Shown: positions 1 to 9,352, counted from the first letter of the stretch. The stretch: 64,000 bases of DNA from Massilibacteroides vaginae (GCF_900178525.1 NZ_FXDJ01000007.1:434001-498000); one strand, 5' to 3'. Made by a program: numbers and translations. The notes: a model not told the origin generated them from the sequence alone.

Positions 1-911
1 CCATTTCCTACACGATAGATTTCTTTCGGTTTGTTGATCCACATTGCATACAAAGAATTCGGCTCTTCCTGTTTCCACTCCAAACCACCCTTTTCTCCAT
101 ATACACGGATACGAAAATTATTTTCTTCGCCGGCACAGATCTGAGAAGATACAAGTACACCTTTAGCTCCATTATCATATTTAAGGAATGCCGTACCATC
201 ATCGTCAATAGGACGATTAGGTACAAAAGCCGTTAAATCACCACATAATTCGGTTACCTTTTGACCTAAAACATATTCGCTCAAATGCCATGCGTGTGTT
301 CCAATGTCACCTACGCAACCGGCCTTGCCCGACTGTTTAGGATCAGTACGCCATCCGGCGTTATTGCCACCTAACAATTCTATTCTTTCAGAAAGCCAAC
401 CCTGGCAATATTCCACATAAACTCTGCGGATTTTACCCAATTCACCCGCTGCTATCCTTGCCTTCATATCTTTAACCGCGGGATACCCGGTATACACATG
501 CGTAAGCGCAAGGATCAGGCCGGTTTCTTCTACTTTTTTCTGTAATAATTTCGCTTCTTCCAAAGAAAAAGTCATTGGTTTATCTACAACAACATGAAAA
601 CCTCTTTCCAGCGCCATCATCGCAGGTTCAAAATGCCAACGATTAGGCGTTACGATGGTTACGAAATCCATTCTTTCACCTTCCGGTAGAGTCATTTCAT
701 GTTCGAACATCTCCTGATAACTGCTGTAAATACGTTCTTCAGGGAGATAATATGAAAGTCCTGAACTACGGGAAATTTCCGGTTTTACGCTAAAACAACC
801 ACAAACAAGTTCGATCTGATTGTCCATAAAAGCACCACAACGGTGAATTGCACCGATAAAGGCATCGGACCCACCTCCGACCATACCCATTCTTAGTTTT
901 CTGTTTTCCAT
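1..911 (-). CDS. Gfo/Idh/MocA family oxidoreductase, 3' end outside the window
   Basis: NAD(P)-dependent sugar dehydrogenase-type protein. About 303 codons are present, and the C-terminus lies beyond position 1. The start ATG at 911 gives an N-terminus of MENRKLRMGMVGGG, with the glycine-rich Rossmann motif and the AFIGAIHR stretch seen in this Bacteroidetes subgroup. The VDKPMTF segment carries the catalytic-type lysine, and GDIGTHAWHL holds the Asp/His pair typical of the family. No signal peptide is visible, so it is probably cytoplasmic. It lies downstream of and parallel to a SusC/SusD pair, separated by a hairpin. With the nearby DUF1080 protein and NupG-like symporter it suggests oxidation (perhaps at C3) of an imported sugar or glycoside. 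The family call is secure; the substrate is unknown. Confidence 0.9.
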   Translation of the reverse strand, partial: MENRKLRMGMVGGGSDAFIGAIHRCGAFMDNQIELVCGCFSVKPEISRSSGLSYYLPEERIYSSYQEMFEHEMTLPEGERMDFVTIVTPNRWHFEPAMMALERGFHVVVDKPMTFSLEEAKLLQKKVEETGLILALTHVYTGYPAVKDMKARIAAGELGKIRRVYVEYCQGWLSERIELLGGNNAGWRTDPKQSGKAGCVGDIGTHAWHLSEYVLGQKVTELCGDLTAFVPNRPIDDDGTAFLKYDNGAKGVLVSSQICAGEENNFRIRVYGEKGGLEWKQEEPNSLYAMWINKPKEIYRVGN

Positions 912-961
912 AATATATCAATAAGTTAAAATGTAACAAAGTATCCCCTTTCAGAGTAAAA

Positions 962-1011
962 GAGGGTTGCACAAATATATACATAATCAGTTAGTTAATC
1001 ATGCAACCCTC
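962..1011 (-). terminator. Hairpin downstream of susD, likely terminator
   Basis: GAGGGTTGCA (962-971) and TGCAACCCTC (1002-1011) form a perfect 10-bp stem with a 30-nt AT-rich loop. On the minus strand the second arm is followed by TTTTACTC. It sits about 50 bp beyond the susD stop and would end the SusC/SusD transcript. The long loop is unusual for an intrinsic terminator. Confidence 0.55.
972..1006 (-). promoter_or_regulatory. Candidate promoter of the oxidoreductase gene inside the terminator hairpin
   Basis: On the minus strand TATATTTG (972-979) matches the Bacteroidetes -7 box TAnnTTTG. A TTG lies 24 bp upstream within the hairpin arm, so the -33 spacing is imperfect. The start codon at 911 is about 60 bp downstream. 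Confidence 0.4.
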
Positions 1012-1064
1012 CATGGATAATCTTAATCTTTCATTATATTGGAAGAATCTACTTACTTAAAAAA

Positions 1065-2963
1065 TTATTTACTACCCATTCCAGGATTTTGAACCAAATT
1101 AGGATTACGACGCATTTCATCCTGATGAATTGGAGCAAAATACATTTTATCTAACCATTTACGATTCTCACGGCTGGAAAGATCATTTACATAGTAGTAA
1201 TAGTCATACTTTTCTTCGTCATGAATATAAGGCTTGTTAGAGACTTTACCCGGTTTCAATATACCTTCAACAATAATACCAGTCAAAGGTTTATTTCCAC
1301 ATTCAGGAGCGATCATCCAACGACGAACGTCGAAATAGCGATGTTGTTCATAAGCAAATTCTGCACGACGTTGTTGACGAATAAATTCCCGTAAATCGGA
1401 CTGATTAAATTGTTTTCCACGAACAGACAATACTGATTTAACATCTTTCAGGTCTATACGAGCACGCAATTCGTTTATCCATTTAGCCGCTTCTTCCAGT
1501 TCATTTAATTCAACACATGCCTCAGCCGCAATTAAATACATTTCAGCTAATCGCATATAAACATGGGGTACAGTTTGTCTAAAATATTGAGCATCGATAG
1601 AGGTATCTATAAGCTTCTTTTCATAATATCCTGTCCAGGAACCGTTCCAGTCTTCTATAGGTCCTTGACGGGTATCAACACCCCACATAGAACGACGTTT
1701 AACGCCATCACGAAATTCTATTTCTTCATCTCCGTTTGTTACTTCATATTTACCAGCTTGCAAACGTCCCAGAGGAGTTGGATCAAGCGTAGCGGCATCA
1801 GCAGGACGTGGACGTCCCCAAGTATTTCCGTCAGTAGCTACCGTTGCATAAAAACGTGGTTCGCGTCCATTATAAGGATTACCTTTTTGAAATTCACCCG
1901 GCTTAGTCATTCCCTGAGGCATAGAGCCATCTTCAAATTCAAAAGCCATCACTAAATCCTGTGTTGGAGTAGTTCCTGCCCAGTTATGGTAACCATTAGG
2001 TCCATGCCATAGTCCCATATTATTTGCATTTCCAATAGATGTATGATAATTGCGAACAAACATTTGTTCACTATTCTGTACATCTGTCATAATCGCTTTA
2101 AATTTTTCTGCTCTTTCTGTATTTAATCCTCCCCTACAATCAATCAGGCTAAAAGGTCCTTCGTTTATTACTTTTACTGCTGCCTCTTTCGCCGCACGAT
2201 ATGTAGCCATACGATCTCCGTCAAATTGGTTTACATTTAACGTATTAACAGTACGGTCTGCATAAAGAGGACTAGCCACATGAAGCAAGATACGTGCTTT
2301 CAAACCGGTAGCAACAAATTTTGTTACTCGCCCCCACTCAGACGAGCCTACAGTTTCCGGCAAATATTTCTCAGCTTCCTCTAAATCTTTCACAATAAAC
2401 TCCAGACATTCCCGCATTGTACTACGCGGCTTTTTCATCTCTTCCACTTGGTCTAAGGAAAAGTTTTCAGTGATAATTGGCACACCACCGTAACCACGCA
2501 CCAATTCATGATACATATGCGCACGCATATAATAAGCTTCACCTTTCATCCTTTGCAGATTATACCCAATCTTTTCAGGAACATTATCAATATTATTGAT
2601 AATTACATTGGCAAAACGAATTCCATTATATCTCTTCTGCCATTTAAAAGGATTATTATCATTTTCATACCACTGAAGGTTACCTTCAGTAATTGAAGCC
2701 GCTTCTACAACGTCCTTTTGACCATAATTATGTGTAAAATAAGCATCATCTGTCAAACCATCCAGCGAGTGCTCTTGTGCTCCGGGATGAATATTATTAT
2801 ATAAGTCGTTAACAAAGGCTTGCGTCAAAGCTGCGTCATTAAATACCATTTCCTCCGTATACGAAGTAGAAGGTACTATATCCATAAAATCTGAACAAGA
2901 ATTGAACACAATTACCGAGCTCAACACAATTGCTATTATTTGTTTTTTATTTTTCATAATCAT
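1065..2963 (-). CDS. RagB/SusD family nutrient-binding outer-membrane lipoprotein
   Basis: 632-aa partner of the SusC-like protein just upstream (6-bp gap). It should sit on the cell surface as the lid that captures an oligosaccharide or similar nutrient. The N-terminus MKNKKQIIAIVLSSVIVFNS is followed by Cys, giving an FNSC lipobox. The ATG of MKNKK, two codons inside the annotated start, is an equally good start. SusD hallmarks include the YMRAHMYHELVRGYGGVPII segment (TPR-like helices) and the C-terminal RRAEFAYEQHRYFDVRRW motif. It is longer than SusD itself (about 550 aa). Substrate cannot be read from the sequence. No ECF sigma pair is attached, unlike the two other SusC/D loci here. 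Confidence 0.92.
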   Translation of the reverse strand: MIMKNKKQIIAIVLSSVIVFNSCSDFMDIVPSTSYTEEMVFNDAALTQAFVNDLYNNIHPGAQEHSLDGLTDDAYFTHNYGQKDVVEAASITEGNLQWYENDNNPFKWQKRYNGIRFANVIINNIDNVPEKIGYNLQRMKGEAYYMRAHMYHELVRGYGGVPIITENFSLDQVEEMKKPRSTMRECLEFIVKDLEEAEKYLPETVGSSEWGRVTKFVATGLKARILLHVASPLYADRTVNTLNVNQFDGDRMATYRAAKEAAVKVINEGPFSLIDCRGGLNTERAEKFKAIMTDVQNSEQMFVRNYHTSIGNANNMGLWHGPNGYHNWAGTTPTQDLVMAFEFEDGSMPQGMTKPGEFQKGNPYNGREPRFYATVATDGNTWGRPRPADAATLDPTPLGRLQAGKYEVTNGDEEIEFRDGVKRRSMWGVDTRQGPIEDWNGSWTGYYEKKLIDTSIDAQYFRQTVPHVYMRLAEMYLIAAEACVELNELEEAAKWINELRARIDLKDVKSVLSVRGKQFNQSDLREFIRQQRRAEFAYEQHRYFDVRRWMIAPECGNKPLTGIIVEGILKPGKVSNKPYIHDEEKYDYYYYVNDLSSRENRKWLDKMYFAPIHQDEMRRNPNLVQNPGMGSK

Positions 2964-2969
2964 TTAGAT

Positions 2970-5900
2970 TTAGAATGTTACTGAAACACCAAAATTCCAA
3001 ATACGACGCTGTGGATACTCACGTCCGGTATCATTTGCCTCTGGATCTTGCACCTTTACATTGTCGATTGTAAAGAGGTTTGTTCCGGTTACCGACACTC
3101 GCAAGTCCTGAATGCCTGCATTCCGTATAGCAGGAAAATTAAAGGTATAACCTAATTCCAGATTCTTTAAACGGAGATAATCTGTTTTGAACTGATAGTA
3201 AGTATTCTTTTGATCAGTTCCGTTCTTAGCCCAATATTCATTTTCCCGATTATATGCGCGAGGATGCTCTACCATTGGATTTTCTTCGGTCCAACGTTTA
3301 TCATACATAAACTTGTAATAGTTTCCAGCTTCACCGGCTCTTTCACGCCAGATATAAGTAATACCACCGGCTGCACCCTGAAACAAAGCCTTGAAGTCAA
3401 AGTTATTCCATCTAAGAGCAGTAGTAAGACCAAACATAAACGGAGGCTCAGAGTTTTTGCTTGAACGAACACGGTCGTCTGAATTTATAACACCATCATT
3501 ATTTATATCTACATATTTAATATCTCCCGTACGTGCATTAGCCCAATGAGGGTAGTTATCTAATTCTTCTTGCGTATTAAACACTCCATCAGCAATATAC
3601 CAAAGTTCTGTATTCACTCTCTTACCAGTACGTTTTTGGTATTCCGGAATTCCCGGGGTTTCGTCCCAAAACAACAGCTTATTCTTCGCATAAGTCATAT
3701 TAAAAGACAAGTCATAATCCACCTTTCCTACTTTATCATTCCAAGTGATCAAACCTTCAACACCCTTATTCTCCATCTCACCAATATTTTCTCTTGGCAA
3801 AGTTATTCCGGATATTTGCGGTAATGAAGCATTTCTGTAAATCAACATATTGGTACGCTTCTGGTAAAATAAATCAGACTCAAGACTCAAACGATTATCA
3901 AGAAACTTGAACTCAAATCCAAGGTCATAGGTTGTTCCCACTTCCCATGTGATATTGGGATTAGGAGTACGAGTCGGATATAATGTTTTTTGGAAAGTCG
4001 AACCAAACATATACTCTGTTCCAAAACCGTAGGTGTTTAAATATTGAATTGTTCTATCCACATTTCCATCATTATCGACTAAATAGTCACTACCTGTTTG
4101 CGAAATTGAAGCACGCAATTTGAAGTAATTGATAAAATCTAAGTTCTCTTTCCAAAATGCTTCTTCTGAAGCACGCCATGCAGCAGAGACACCAGGGAAA
4201 AATCCATATCTCTTTTCTTTCGGGAAACGGTAAGAACCATCATACCGGAAAACAAATTCAATCAAATATTTTTCCAAATAGTTATAGCTGGCACGCCCAA
4301 AGTAATTAATACGACTTTCCTTCCATGAATAGCCTTCGGTTTCCATATCAGTCACAGAACCATTATTAATTTCATCCAGAGCATCAGATATAAAATACTT
4401 ACGTGTAGCCCTTACCATACGCCAACTATTTTCCTGACCTTCAACGCCAAGAGTGATACCAACATTATGGTCTCCGAAAGAACGATCATACGTAGCGACC
4501 AAGTTTGCCATCCAGTCATTTTGTTCTTCCCTTCTTTCTTCCAACTGAGGCTGAGAAACGCCTTTCAAAGCCGGAGTTAGCTTATGTTCCGGATTACCAT
4601 CCCACGTGTAAAGAGTAAACGGAGTCTCAAAACGACGACGGTTCTTGAAATGCTGGTCATACGAACCTGTTCCAACAAGAGTCAAGCCTTCTACACCAGG
4701 GATCTTCAATGTAGCTCTTAATGTATTTTGAATAAAATACTCTTTGTAGATATCCTTTCCCGTTTCCGGCGTTGCACGAACTACAGGGTTGTCACCATAT
4801 TCAATATCGGGTCCGGGTTCTCCTGTAGGCCAATAAGCAGGTAAAATAGGTTTGCTTCTAACCATCGAACTAAAAATATCCCCTGCACCCCGAGCTGGGT
4901 AGTTTGTTTCTTGTAAACGATTCACACTTCCATAAGAAATATCCAGATAATCGTTAATTTTCATATCTAAATTAGCACGTATACTGTATTGGTCATAACG
5001 GTTTGCTGATTTCTTATAAATACCATCCTCTCCGTTAGCCGCTAAACTCAGATAAAATTTATATCGTTCATTTCCTCCGGAAACACTCAAGTCATGACGG
5101 TATAAAGGAGAATTATTTTTTACAGTCTCTTTATACCAATTCGTATTAGGATGCCCCCAAGGATCAGAGCCATCTTGATACAAACGTAAATCTTCATCTG
5201 AATAACGAGGAGAGCGACCTGAATATTTATCGATTTCATTTACCATAGTTGCATATTCAAATGCATTTGCTAATTCAGGTATACGAGTCGGTTGCGAAAA
5301 ACCCATACTACCCGTATAAGTAACTGTTGGCTTCCCATCCTTTCCACGCTTTGTGGTGATCAGAATTACACCGTTTGCCGCACGTGATCCGTAAATGGCA
5401 GCAGCAGCATCTTTTAAAACCGACATAGATTCGATTTCATTCGGATTGATACGGTTCAAACCTCCAGTACGTCCGGGCACTCCATCAATCACAATAAGAG
5501 GATCATTGTTTCCCAAAGAATTTGTTCCACGGATACGAATTGTAGTTCCACCACCTCCCGGCTCATCTGAACGCTGCCAACCGATTACACCCGGCATGCG
5601 CCCAACCATAGCATTAGATAAGTTGGTCGTTGGAGAAGCCTTTAATTCTTCCCCTCCCACACTTGCTACTGCACCCGTTACCGTTACTTTCTTCTGCACC
5701 CCATACCCTACAACGACAACCTCGTCAATTAACTGCGTGTCATCTTGTAAAGTCATATCGATAACAGTATTAGCACCAACGGGTACTTCTTCTTTTTTAT
5801 AGCCGATAAAAGAGAAAACAACAATGGCATTACTATTTGGAGCCTGAAGGGTATATTTCCCATCCAGATCCGAGATTGTTCCGGTTGTAGTACCTTTAAT

Positions 5901-6065
5901 AGAGACGTTTACCCCAATAAGAGGTTCGCCGGCCGAATCAAAAACAGTCCCACTTATAGACTTGGTTTGAGCAAATCCGGGCACACAGCATAATAGCAGT
6001 AATAAGGTAAACAAGAACGAAACAGTCCTTTTTGTACCAATTCGGTTTGTTTGTTTTGTTAACAT
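2970..6065 (-). CDS. SusC/RagA family TonB-linked outer-membrane transporter
   Basis: 1031-aa TonB-dependent importer working with the following SusD. Order of parts: signal peptide ending near VPGFAQ (about residue 33); carboxypeptidase-like regulatory domain (residues 35-115, SGTVFDSAGEPLIGVNV); TonB-box region IDEVVVVGYG; plug with the DPLIVIDGVPGR and AAAIYGSRAANGVILITTK signatures; and the 22-strand barrel ending in GVSVTF. There is no STN signalling domain between the signal peptide and the regulatory domain. That agrees with the absence of a sigma/anti-sigma pair at this locus, so control must come from elsewhere. No TAnnTTTG box is visible in the 137 bp upstream. Substrate unknown. 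Confidence 0.94.
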   Translation of the reverse strand: MLTKQTNRIGTKRTVSFLFTLLLLLCCVPGFAQTKSISGTVFDSAGEPLIGVNVSIKGTTTGTISDLDGKYTLQAPNSNAIVVFSFIGYKKEEVPVGANTVIDMTLQDDTQLIDEVVVVGYGVQKKVTVTGAVASVGGEELKASPTTNLSNAMVGRMPGVIGWQRSDEPGGGGTTIRIRGTNSLGNNDPLIVIDGVPGRTGGLNRINPNEIESMSVLKDAAAAIYGSRAANGVILITTKRGKDGKPTVTYTGSMGFSQPTRIPELANAFEYATMVNEIDKYSGRSPRYSDEDLRLYQDGSDPWGHPNTNWYKETVKNNSPLYRHDLSVSGGNERYKFYLSLAANGEDGIYKKSANRYDQYSIRANLDMKINDYLDISYGSVNRLQETNYPARGAGDIFSSMVRSKPILPAYWPTGEPGPDIEYGDNPVVRATPETGKDIYKEYFIQNTLRATLKIPGVEGLTLVGTGSYDQHFKNRRRFETPFTLYTWDGNPEHKLTPALKGVSQPQLEERREEQNDWMANLVATYDRSFGDHNVGITLGVEGQENSWRMVRATRKYFISDALDEINNGSVTDMETEGYSWKESRINYFGRASYNYLEKYLIEFVFRYDGSYRFPKEKRYGFFPGVSAAWRASEEAFWKENLDFINYFKLRASISQTGSDYLVDNDGNVDRTIQYLNTYGFGTEYMFGSTFQKTLYPTRTPNPNITWEVGTTYDLGFEFKFLDNRLSLESDLFYQKRTNMLIYRNASLPQISGITLPRENIGEMENKGVEGLITWNDKVGKVDYDLSFNMTYAKNKLLFWDETPGIPEYQKRTGKRVNTELWYIADGVFNTQEELDNYPHWANARTGDIKYVDINNDGVINSDDRVRSSKNSEPPFMFGLTTALRWNNFDFKALFQGAAGGITYIWRERAGEAGNYYKFMYDKRWTEENPMVEHPRAYNRENEYWAKNGTDQKNTYYQFKTDYLRLKNLELGYTFNFPAIRNAGIQDLRVSVTGTNLFTIDNVKVQDPEANDTGREYPQRRIWNFGVSVTF

Positions 6066-6202
6066 AGATGTTTTGTAAATTATAGATTTAAGATTCTTTT
6101 TTGATCGGATAGTTCTGATTTATCCTTTAAATAGTTAAAAGCGAAAATTGGTTTTTCCTTTTTTTCATTTCATAGGCAATTTCATTATTAGAGATTCGAC
6201 AT

Positions 6203-7393
6203 TTATGTTGTTTTATTTTCTTTGAAGCATAGCATGAAACCAACAAATATTATTGTGATCATGATTAGGGGAGCCGTCCATATAGCAACCCAATTATAGG
6301 ATGATGCCGTTGAGAAATTGTCGACTACGTTACCGGCAACTAAAGTACCGAGGTATTTGCCGACACCGTAAGTAGCAAAAGCAATAAGTCCTTGTGCAGA
6401 ATTCCGTAGATTGGAGGGCGCTTTTTCGTCCACGAATAATTGTCCCGAAACAAAAAAGAAAGTGAAGCAAAAACCGTGTAAAGGAAGTGCTGCATAAATA
6501 AAGGCACTAACTCCTGTTGATGCGGCAAGAGCAAAGAAGCCATAGAGCGACATCCATACAAAAATGGCTATACCGATACTTCCCTTGTACCGTAACTTAG
6601 CAAAAAAGAAGGGGAAAGTAAACAGGAAAACTATCTCGGCTATCTGCCCCAGACTCATGGCTGCCGCGGCGTTTTTGATTCCAAAATCATTCAGATATAA
6701 ATTGGTAAAGGAATCATAAAAGGCTAAAGGAATACAGGTTAATGCGGAAAACAACAGCAAGATTGTAAAAGAGCGTTCCTTCGTTAATTTGAATGCATCA
6801 AAACCAAGCATTTTGAAAAAGGAGATTTTCTCTTTACTCCTTTCCGGCTTCTTGTAAGGTAGAAGTAAAGCAAGCCCAACGCCCAAAACAGAGGATACAC
6901 CTGCGATAAAAAAAGGCGTAGCCAAATGTTCTACATTCAGAAAACTTACCAACACACCGGCTGCAATCCAACCAATAGAACCAAGTAATCGTATCCGGGA
7001 AAACTCCTTTCCGGGATCTTTCAGGTTTTCAAAAGAGATCGAATTACACAAAGCCGTAGTCGGCATGTAACAAATTGTGTAAGCGAAAAGAACAGGAAAG
7101 AAAAGGGAAAATTCTTTTATTTGAGTAAGCCAAAACAGCAGTCCTGCACCAACAAGATTAAGGAAAGCCATAACATGATTGGCTGAAAAAAATCGATCCG
7201 CAATCATACCCACTATAAATGGGGAAATCATAGATGCGATGGCAGCCGTTCCATAAGCAAGACCGATTTGTACTCCCGAAAAGTTCAAGGTTTGCCCGAG
7301 GTAAGTTCCCATAGTTACATACCAAGCACCCCAAATAAAGAACTGAATAAACATCATTACAGATAACTGTAACTTCTTTGTGGTTGAGTTCAT
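6203..7393 (-). CDS. NupG-like nucleoside:H+ symporter family MFS transporter
   Basis: 396-aa inner-membrane protein with about 12 hydrophobic segments, starting MNSTTKKLQLSVMMFIQFFI. The FIWGAWYVTMGTYLG segment and overall spacing match the nucleoside:H+ symporter branch of the major facilitator superfamily. In Bacteroidetes, members of this branch often sit beside Gfo/Idh/MocA dehydrogenases and DUF1080 proteins, where they may carry modified sugars rather than nucleosides. It lies upstream of and parallel to susC, with 137 bp between them, so it may have its own promoter. The family is secure; the true substrate is not. Confidence 0.85.
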   Translation of the reverse strand: MNSTTKKLQLSVMMFIQFFIWGAWYVTMGTYLGQTLNFSGVQIGLAYGTAAIASMISPFIVGMIADRFFSANHVMAFLNLVGAGLLFWLTQIKEFSLFFPVLFAYTICYMPTTALCNSISFENLKDPGKEFSRIRLLGSIGWIAAGVLVSFLNVEHLATPFFIAGVSSVLGVGLALLLPYKKPERSKEKISFFKMLGFDAFKLTKERSFTILLLFSALTCIPLAFYDSFTNLYLNDFGIKNAAAAMSLGQIAEIVFLFTFPFFFAKLRYKGSIGIAIFVWMSLYGFFALAASTGVSAFIYAALPLHGFCFTFFFVSGQLFVDEKAPSNLRNSAQGLIAFATYGVGKYLGTLVAGNVVDNFSTASSYNWVAIWTAPLIMITIIFVGFMLCFKENKTT

Positions 7394-7478
7394 CTTAAAA
7401 TAATTCTAACGTGACTTAAGTAAATGCTAACAAATAAAGTTCTGAAATAATCTTACAGTGTATCCGATACAACTCTTG

Positions 7479-7486
7479 CAAATATA
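7479..7486 (-). promoter_or_regulatory. Candidate -7 box of the NupG-like gene
   Basis: TATATTTG on the minus strand matches TAnnTTTG and lies about 86 bp before the start codon at 7393. No good -33 TTTG is present at 19-21 bp, so support is weak. Confidence 0.3.
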
Positions 7487-7600
7487 TTACATTTTATCAT
7501 ATTTCACACTATTTACGGATATTATATTACACAGAAATTAATTGCACTTGAATTACAATTAATTTATTTATCGAAAGAATAATATATTAGATAATATTAA

Positions 7601-7903
7601 CTAAATACACCTGATAAAGGTTACCCTCAGGAGTATGTTGCAACTAAAATTAATATGAAACAGGCTGGTTTTAGCCTGATCATGTCTGGAGAACGTGAAT
7701 TAAAGTACAACACATTATTGCATATTGCAACTATTTTCCAAATGAATGTGGTAGACATTATTACATATCCCGAAAAATATTGCCCGGAAAAAGACACAAA
7801 GATTTCTGCGGATGCCGTTTTACAAATACGATTAGATGGCAAAATGAAAGAAGAATTTTTACGCTCTTTTTTAGGCTCTGAAATACAAAATATTCTAAAA
7901 TAA
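7601..7903 (+). pseudogene. Decayed XRE-type helix-turn-helix regulator lacking its N-terminus
   Basis: The open frame runs from just after a TAA (7598-7600) to 7903. Its first ATG is at 7655 and would give only 82 aa. Codons upstream of that ATG still read as the start of an XRE domain (KGYPQEYVA, compare GYSQEYVA in intact proteins), followed by a turn helix and GERELKYNTLLHIA. The tail DAVLQIRLDGKMKEEFLRSF resembles the C-terminus of a Bacteroidetes XRE subfamily. The ATG at 7655 falls inside the DNA-binding fold, so a protein from there would lack helix 1. No start codon precedes it in frame. I read this as a truncated gene remnant; translation from a non-standard start remains possible. 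Confidence 0.6.
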
Positions 7904-8009
7904 AACATCGTTTTTTTTGTCAATAAACTATTATATCACTTTTTCTTCATTTCTCCACCAACATCTCTTCTTTCTAAATTTACAATGTATACCTAATGCC
8001 TGAATTCTA

Positions 8010-8017
8010 TATCTTTG
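8010..8017 (+). promoter_or_regulatory. -7 promoter element of queF
   Basis: TATCTTTG matches TAnnTTTG and lies 24 bp before the queF ATG, implying a very short leader. The space leaves no room for a preQ1 riboswitch, and none is visible upstream. Confidence 0.5.
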
Positions 8018-8040
8018 TTGCATAAAAACAAGACACTAAA

Positions 8041-8496
8041 ATGAGAGAGCAGGAAAATTTGCAACAACTCGGGAAAACAACCGTGTACAAACAGGATTAT
8101 GCGCCTGAAGTGTTAGAGGCCTTCGATAATAAACACCCGGAAAACGACTATTGGGTACGGTTCAACTGTCCGGAATTTACCAGTTTATGCCCTATTACCG
8201 GACAGCCGGACTTCGCAACGATTCATATTGATTATATTCCGGATATCAAGATGGTGGAGAGTAAAAGTTTAAAGCTATACCTTTTCAGTTTTCGGAACCA
8301 TGGTGCTTTTCACGAAGATTGTGTAAACATCATTATGAAAGATCTTATCAAACTGATGAACCCGAACTATATTGAAGTGACAGGTATATTTACTCCCCGC
8401 GGTGGTATCAGCATCTATCCTTTCTGTAATTACGGAAAGCCTGATTCTAAATATGAAGCACTGGCAGAAAAAAGATTATTCGAACATAACCGATAG
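8041..8496 (+). CDS. queF: NADPH-dependent 7-cyano-7-deazaguanine reductase QueF
   Basis: 151-aa unimodular (short type) QueF, which reduces preQ0 to preQ1 in queuosine biosynthesis for tRNA. Visible motifs are [20 protein letters not shown], containing the catalytic cysteine (FTSLCP) and the Asp of GQPDFA, and the QueF signature [19 protein letters not shown] with the substrate-binding Glu. The length matches the B. subtilis-type enzyme. It is a cytoplasmic single gene with its own promoter; no other queuosine genes are in the window. Confidence 0.96.
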   Translation: MREQENLQQLGKTTVYKQDYAPEVLEAFDNKHPENDYWVRFNCPEFTSLCPITGQPDFATIHIDYIPDIKMVESKSLKLYLFSFRNHGAFHEDCVNIIMKDLIKLMNPNYIEVTGIFTPRGGISIYPFCNYGKPDSKYEALAEKRLFEHNR

Positions 8497-8513
8497 TAAA
8501 TTCAGAAATAGTG

Positions 8514-8521
8514 TACATTTG
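8514..8521 (+). promoter_or_regulatory. -7 promoter element of the DUF1080 gene
   Basis: TACATTTG (TAnnTTTG) lies 35 bp upstream of the ATG at 8557, within the short palindrome TGTACATTTGTACA. The -33 region would fall in the end of queF and is poor. Confidence 0.45.
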
Positions 8522-8556
8522 TACAAGTATTAATTACTAATTTTAATAATAGTATC

Positions 8557-9348
8557 ATGTATAAAAGAAACAGGACTGCAAAAGCCGGCCTTTTGGTATT
8601 GGCATGTGCTGCGTGCGGTACGCTTTCAGCGCAAAAAGAGTACCCAAAACAAGAAAAAATGACTCCGGGAATGTCTGAGTATTGGACTCCGCAACCCAAA
8701 GTAGTTACTCCGGGCGAACCTAACGCAAATGCATTCATTTCCGCACCTTCAGACGCGATCGTGTTATTTGACGGAAAGGATCTTTCTGCCTGGAAGTCTG
8801 CCAAAGAGGGAGAAGCCAAATGGAAAGTGGAGAACGGGGCATTTACCGTTGTAAAGGGAACCGGAGATATTCAAACTAAACAAGAGTTTGAAAGTTTTCA
8901 ATTGCATATCGAATGGCAAATCCCGGCTAACATCACAGGAAAAAGCCAGGCGCGTGGAAACAGCGGAATCTTTTTGCAAGGCAAATACGAAATACAGGTA
9001 TTGGATTGCTATAACAACGAAACTTACGTAAACGGACAAACAGGTAGTGTTTATAAACAAACACCTCCTTTGGCTAACGCAATGCGTAAACCCGGCGAAT
9101 GGAATGTGTACGACATCATTTATTCTGCTCCGGTATTCAAAGAAGACGGAACTTATCGTGTGCCTCCTCGTGTAACTGTTATCCAGAACGGTATCGTACT
9201 TCAAAACAACACAACGATATTAGGAACAACGGAATACATCGGCTTCCCAAAAGTTGAGAAACATGGTGCCGGTCCTTTGATTCTTCAGGATCATGGAGAT
9301 CCAAGCGAACCAATCAGTTTCCGTAATATCTGGATCAGGGAATTATAA
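8557..9348 (+). CDS. Secreted DUF1080 (3-keto-glycoside hydrolase-like) protein
   Basis: 263-aa protein with a Sec signal peptide (residues 1 to about 26, ending GTLSAQ) and one DUF1080 jelly-roll domain from about residue 60 to the end. Visible family features are VLFDGKDLSAWKS near the N-terminus, GNSGIFLQGKYEIQVLDCYN in the middle and ISFRNIWIREL at the C-terminus. DUF1080 proteins include hydrolases acting on 3-keto-glucosides made by oxidoreductases of the Gfo/Idh type. One such oxidoreductase lies at the left edge of the window. Location is probably periplasmic. The domain call is firm; the hydrolase role is by analogy. Confidence 0.88.
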   Translation: MYKRNRTAKAGLLVLACAACGTLSAQKEYPKQEKMTPGMSEYWTPQPKVVTPGEPNANAFISAPSDAIVLFDGKDLSAWKSAKEGEAKWKVENGAFTVVKGTGDIQTKQEFESFQLHIEWQIPANITGKSQARGNSGIFLQGKYEIQVLDCYNNETYVNGQTGSVYKQTPPLANAMRKPGEWNVYDIIYSAPVFKEDGTYRVPPRVTVIQNGIVLQNNTTILGTTEYIGFPKVEKHGAGPLILQDHGDPSEPISFRNIWIREL

Positions 9349-9352
9349 TCGT

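Noticed and set aside
5395-5802. 135-codon frame opposite the SusC plug region
   Set aside because: It is the mirror of a strongly conserved coding region; such antisense frames recur at other SusC genes.
6125-6140. TATCCTTTAAAT upstream of susC resembles one repeat core
   Set aside because: It is a single unit without 21-bp neighbours or palindromic spacers.
7904-8040. preQ1 riboswitch before queF
   Set aside because: The 137-bp gap has no preQ1-type hairpin plus A-rich tail, and the likely transcription start leaves a leader of under 20 nt.
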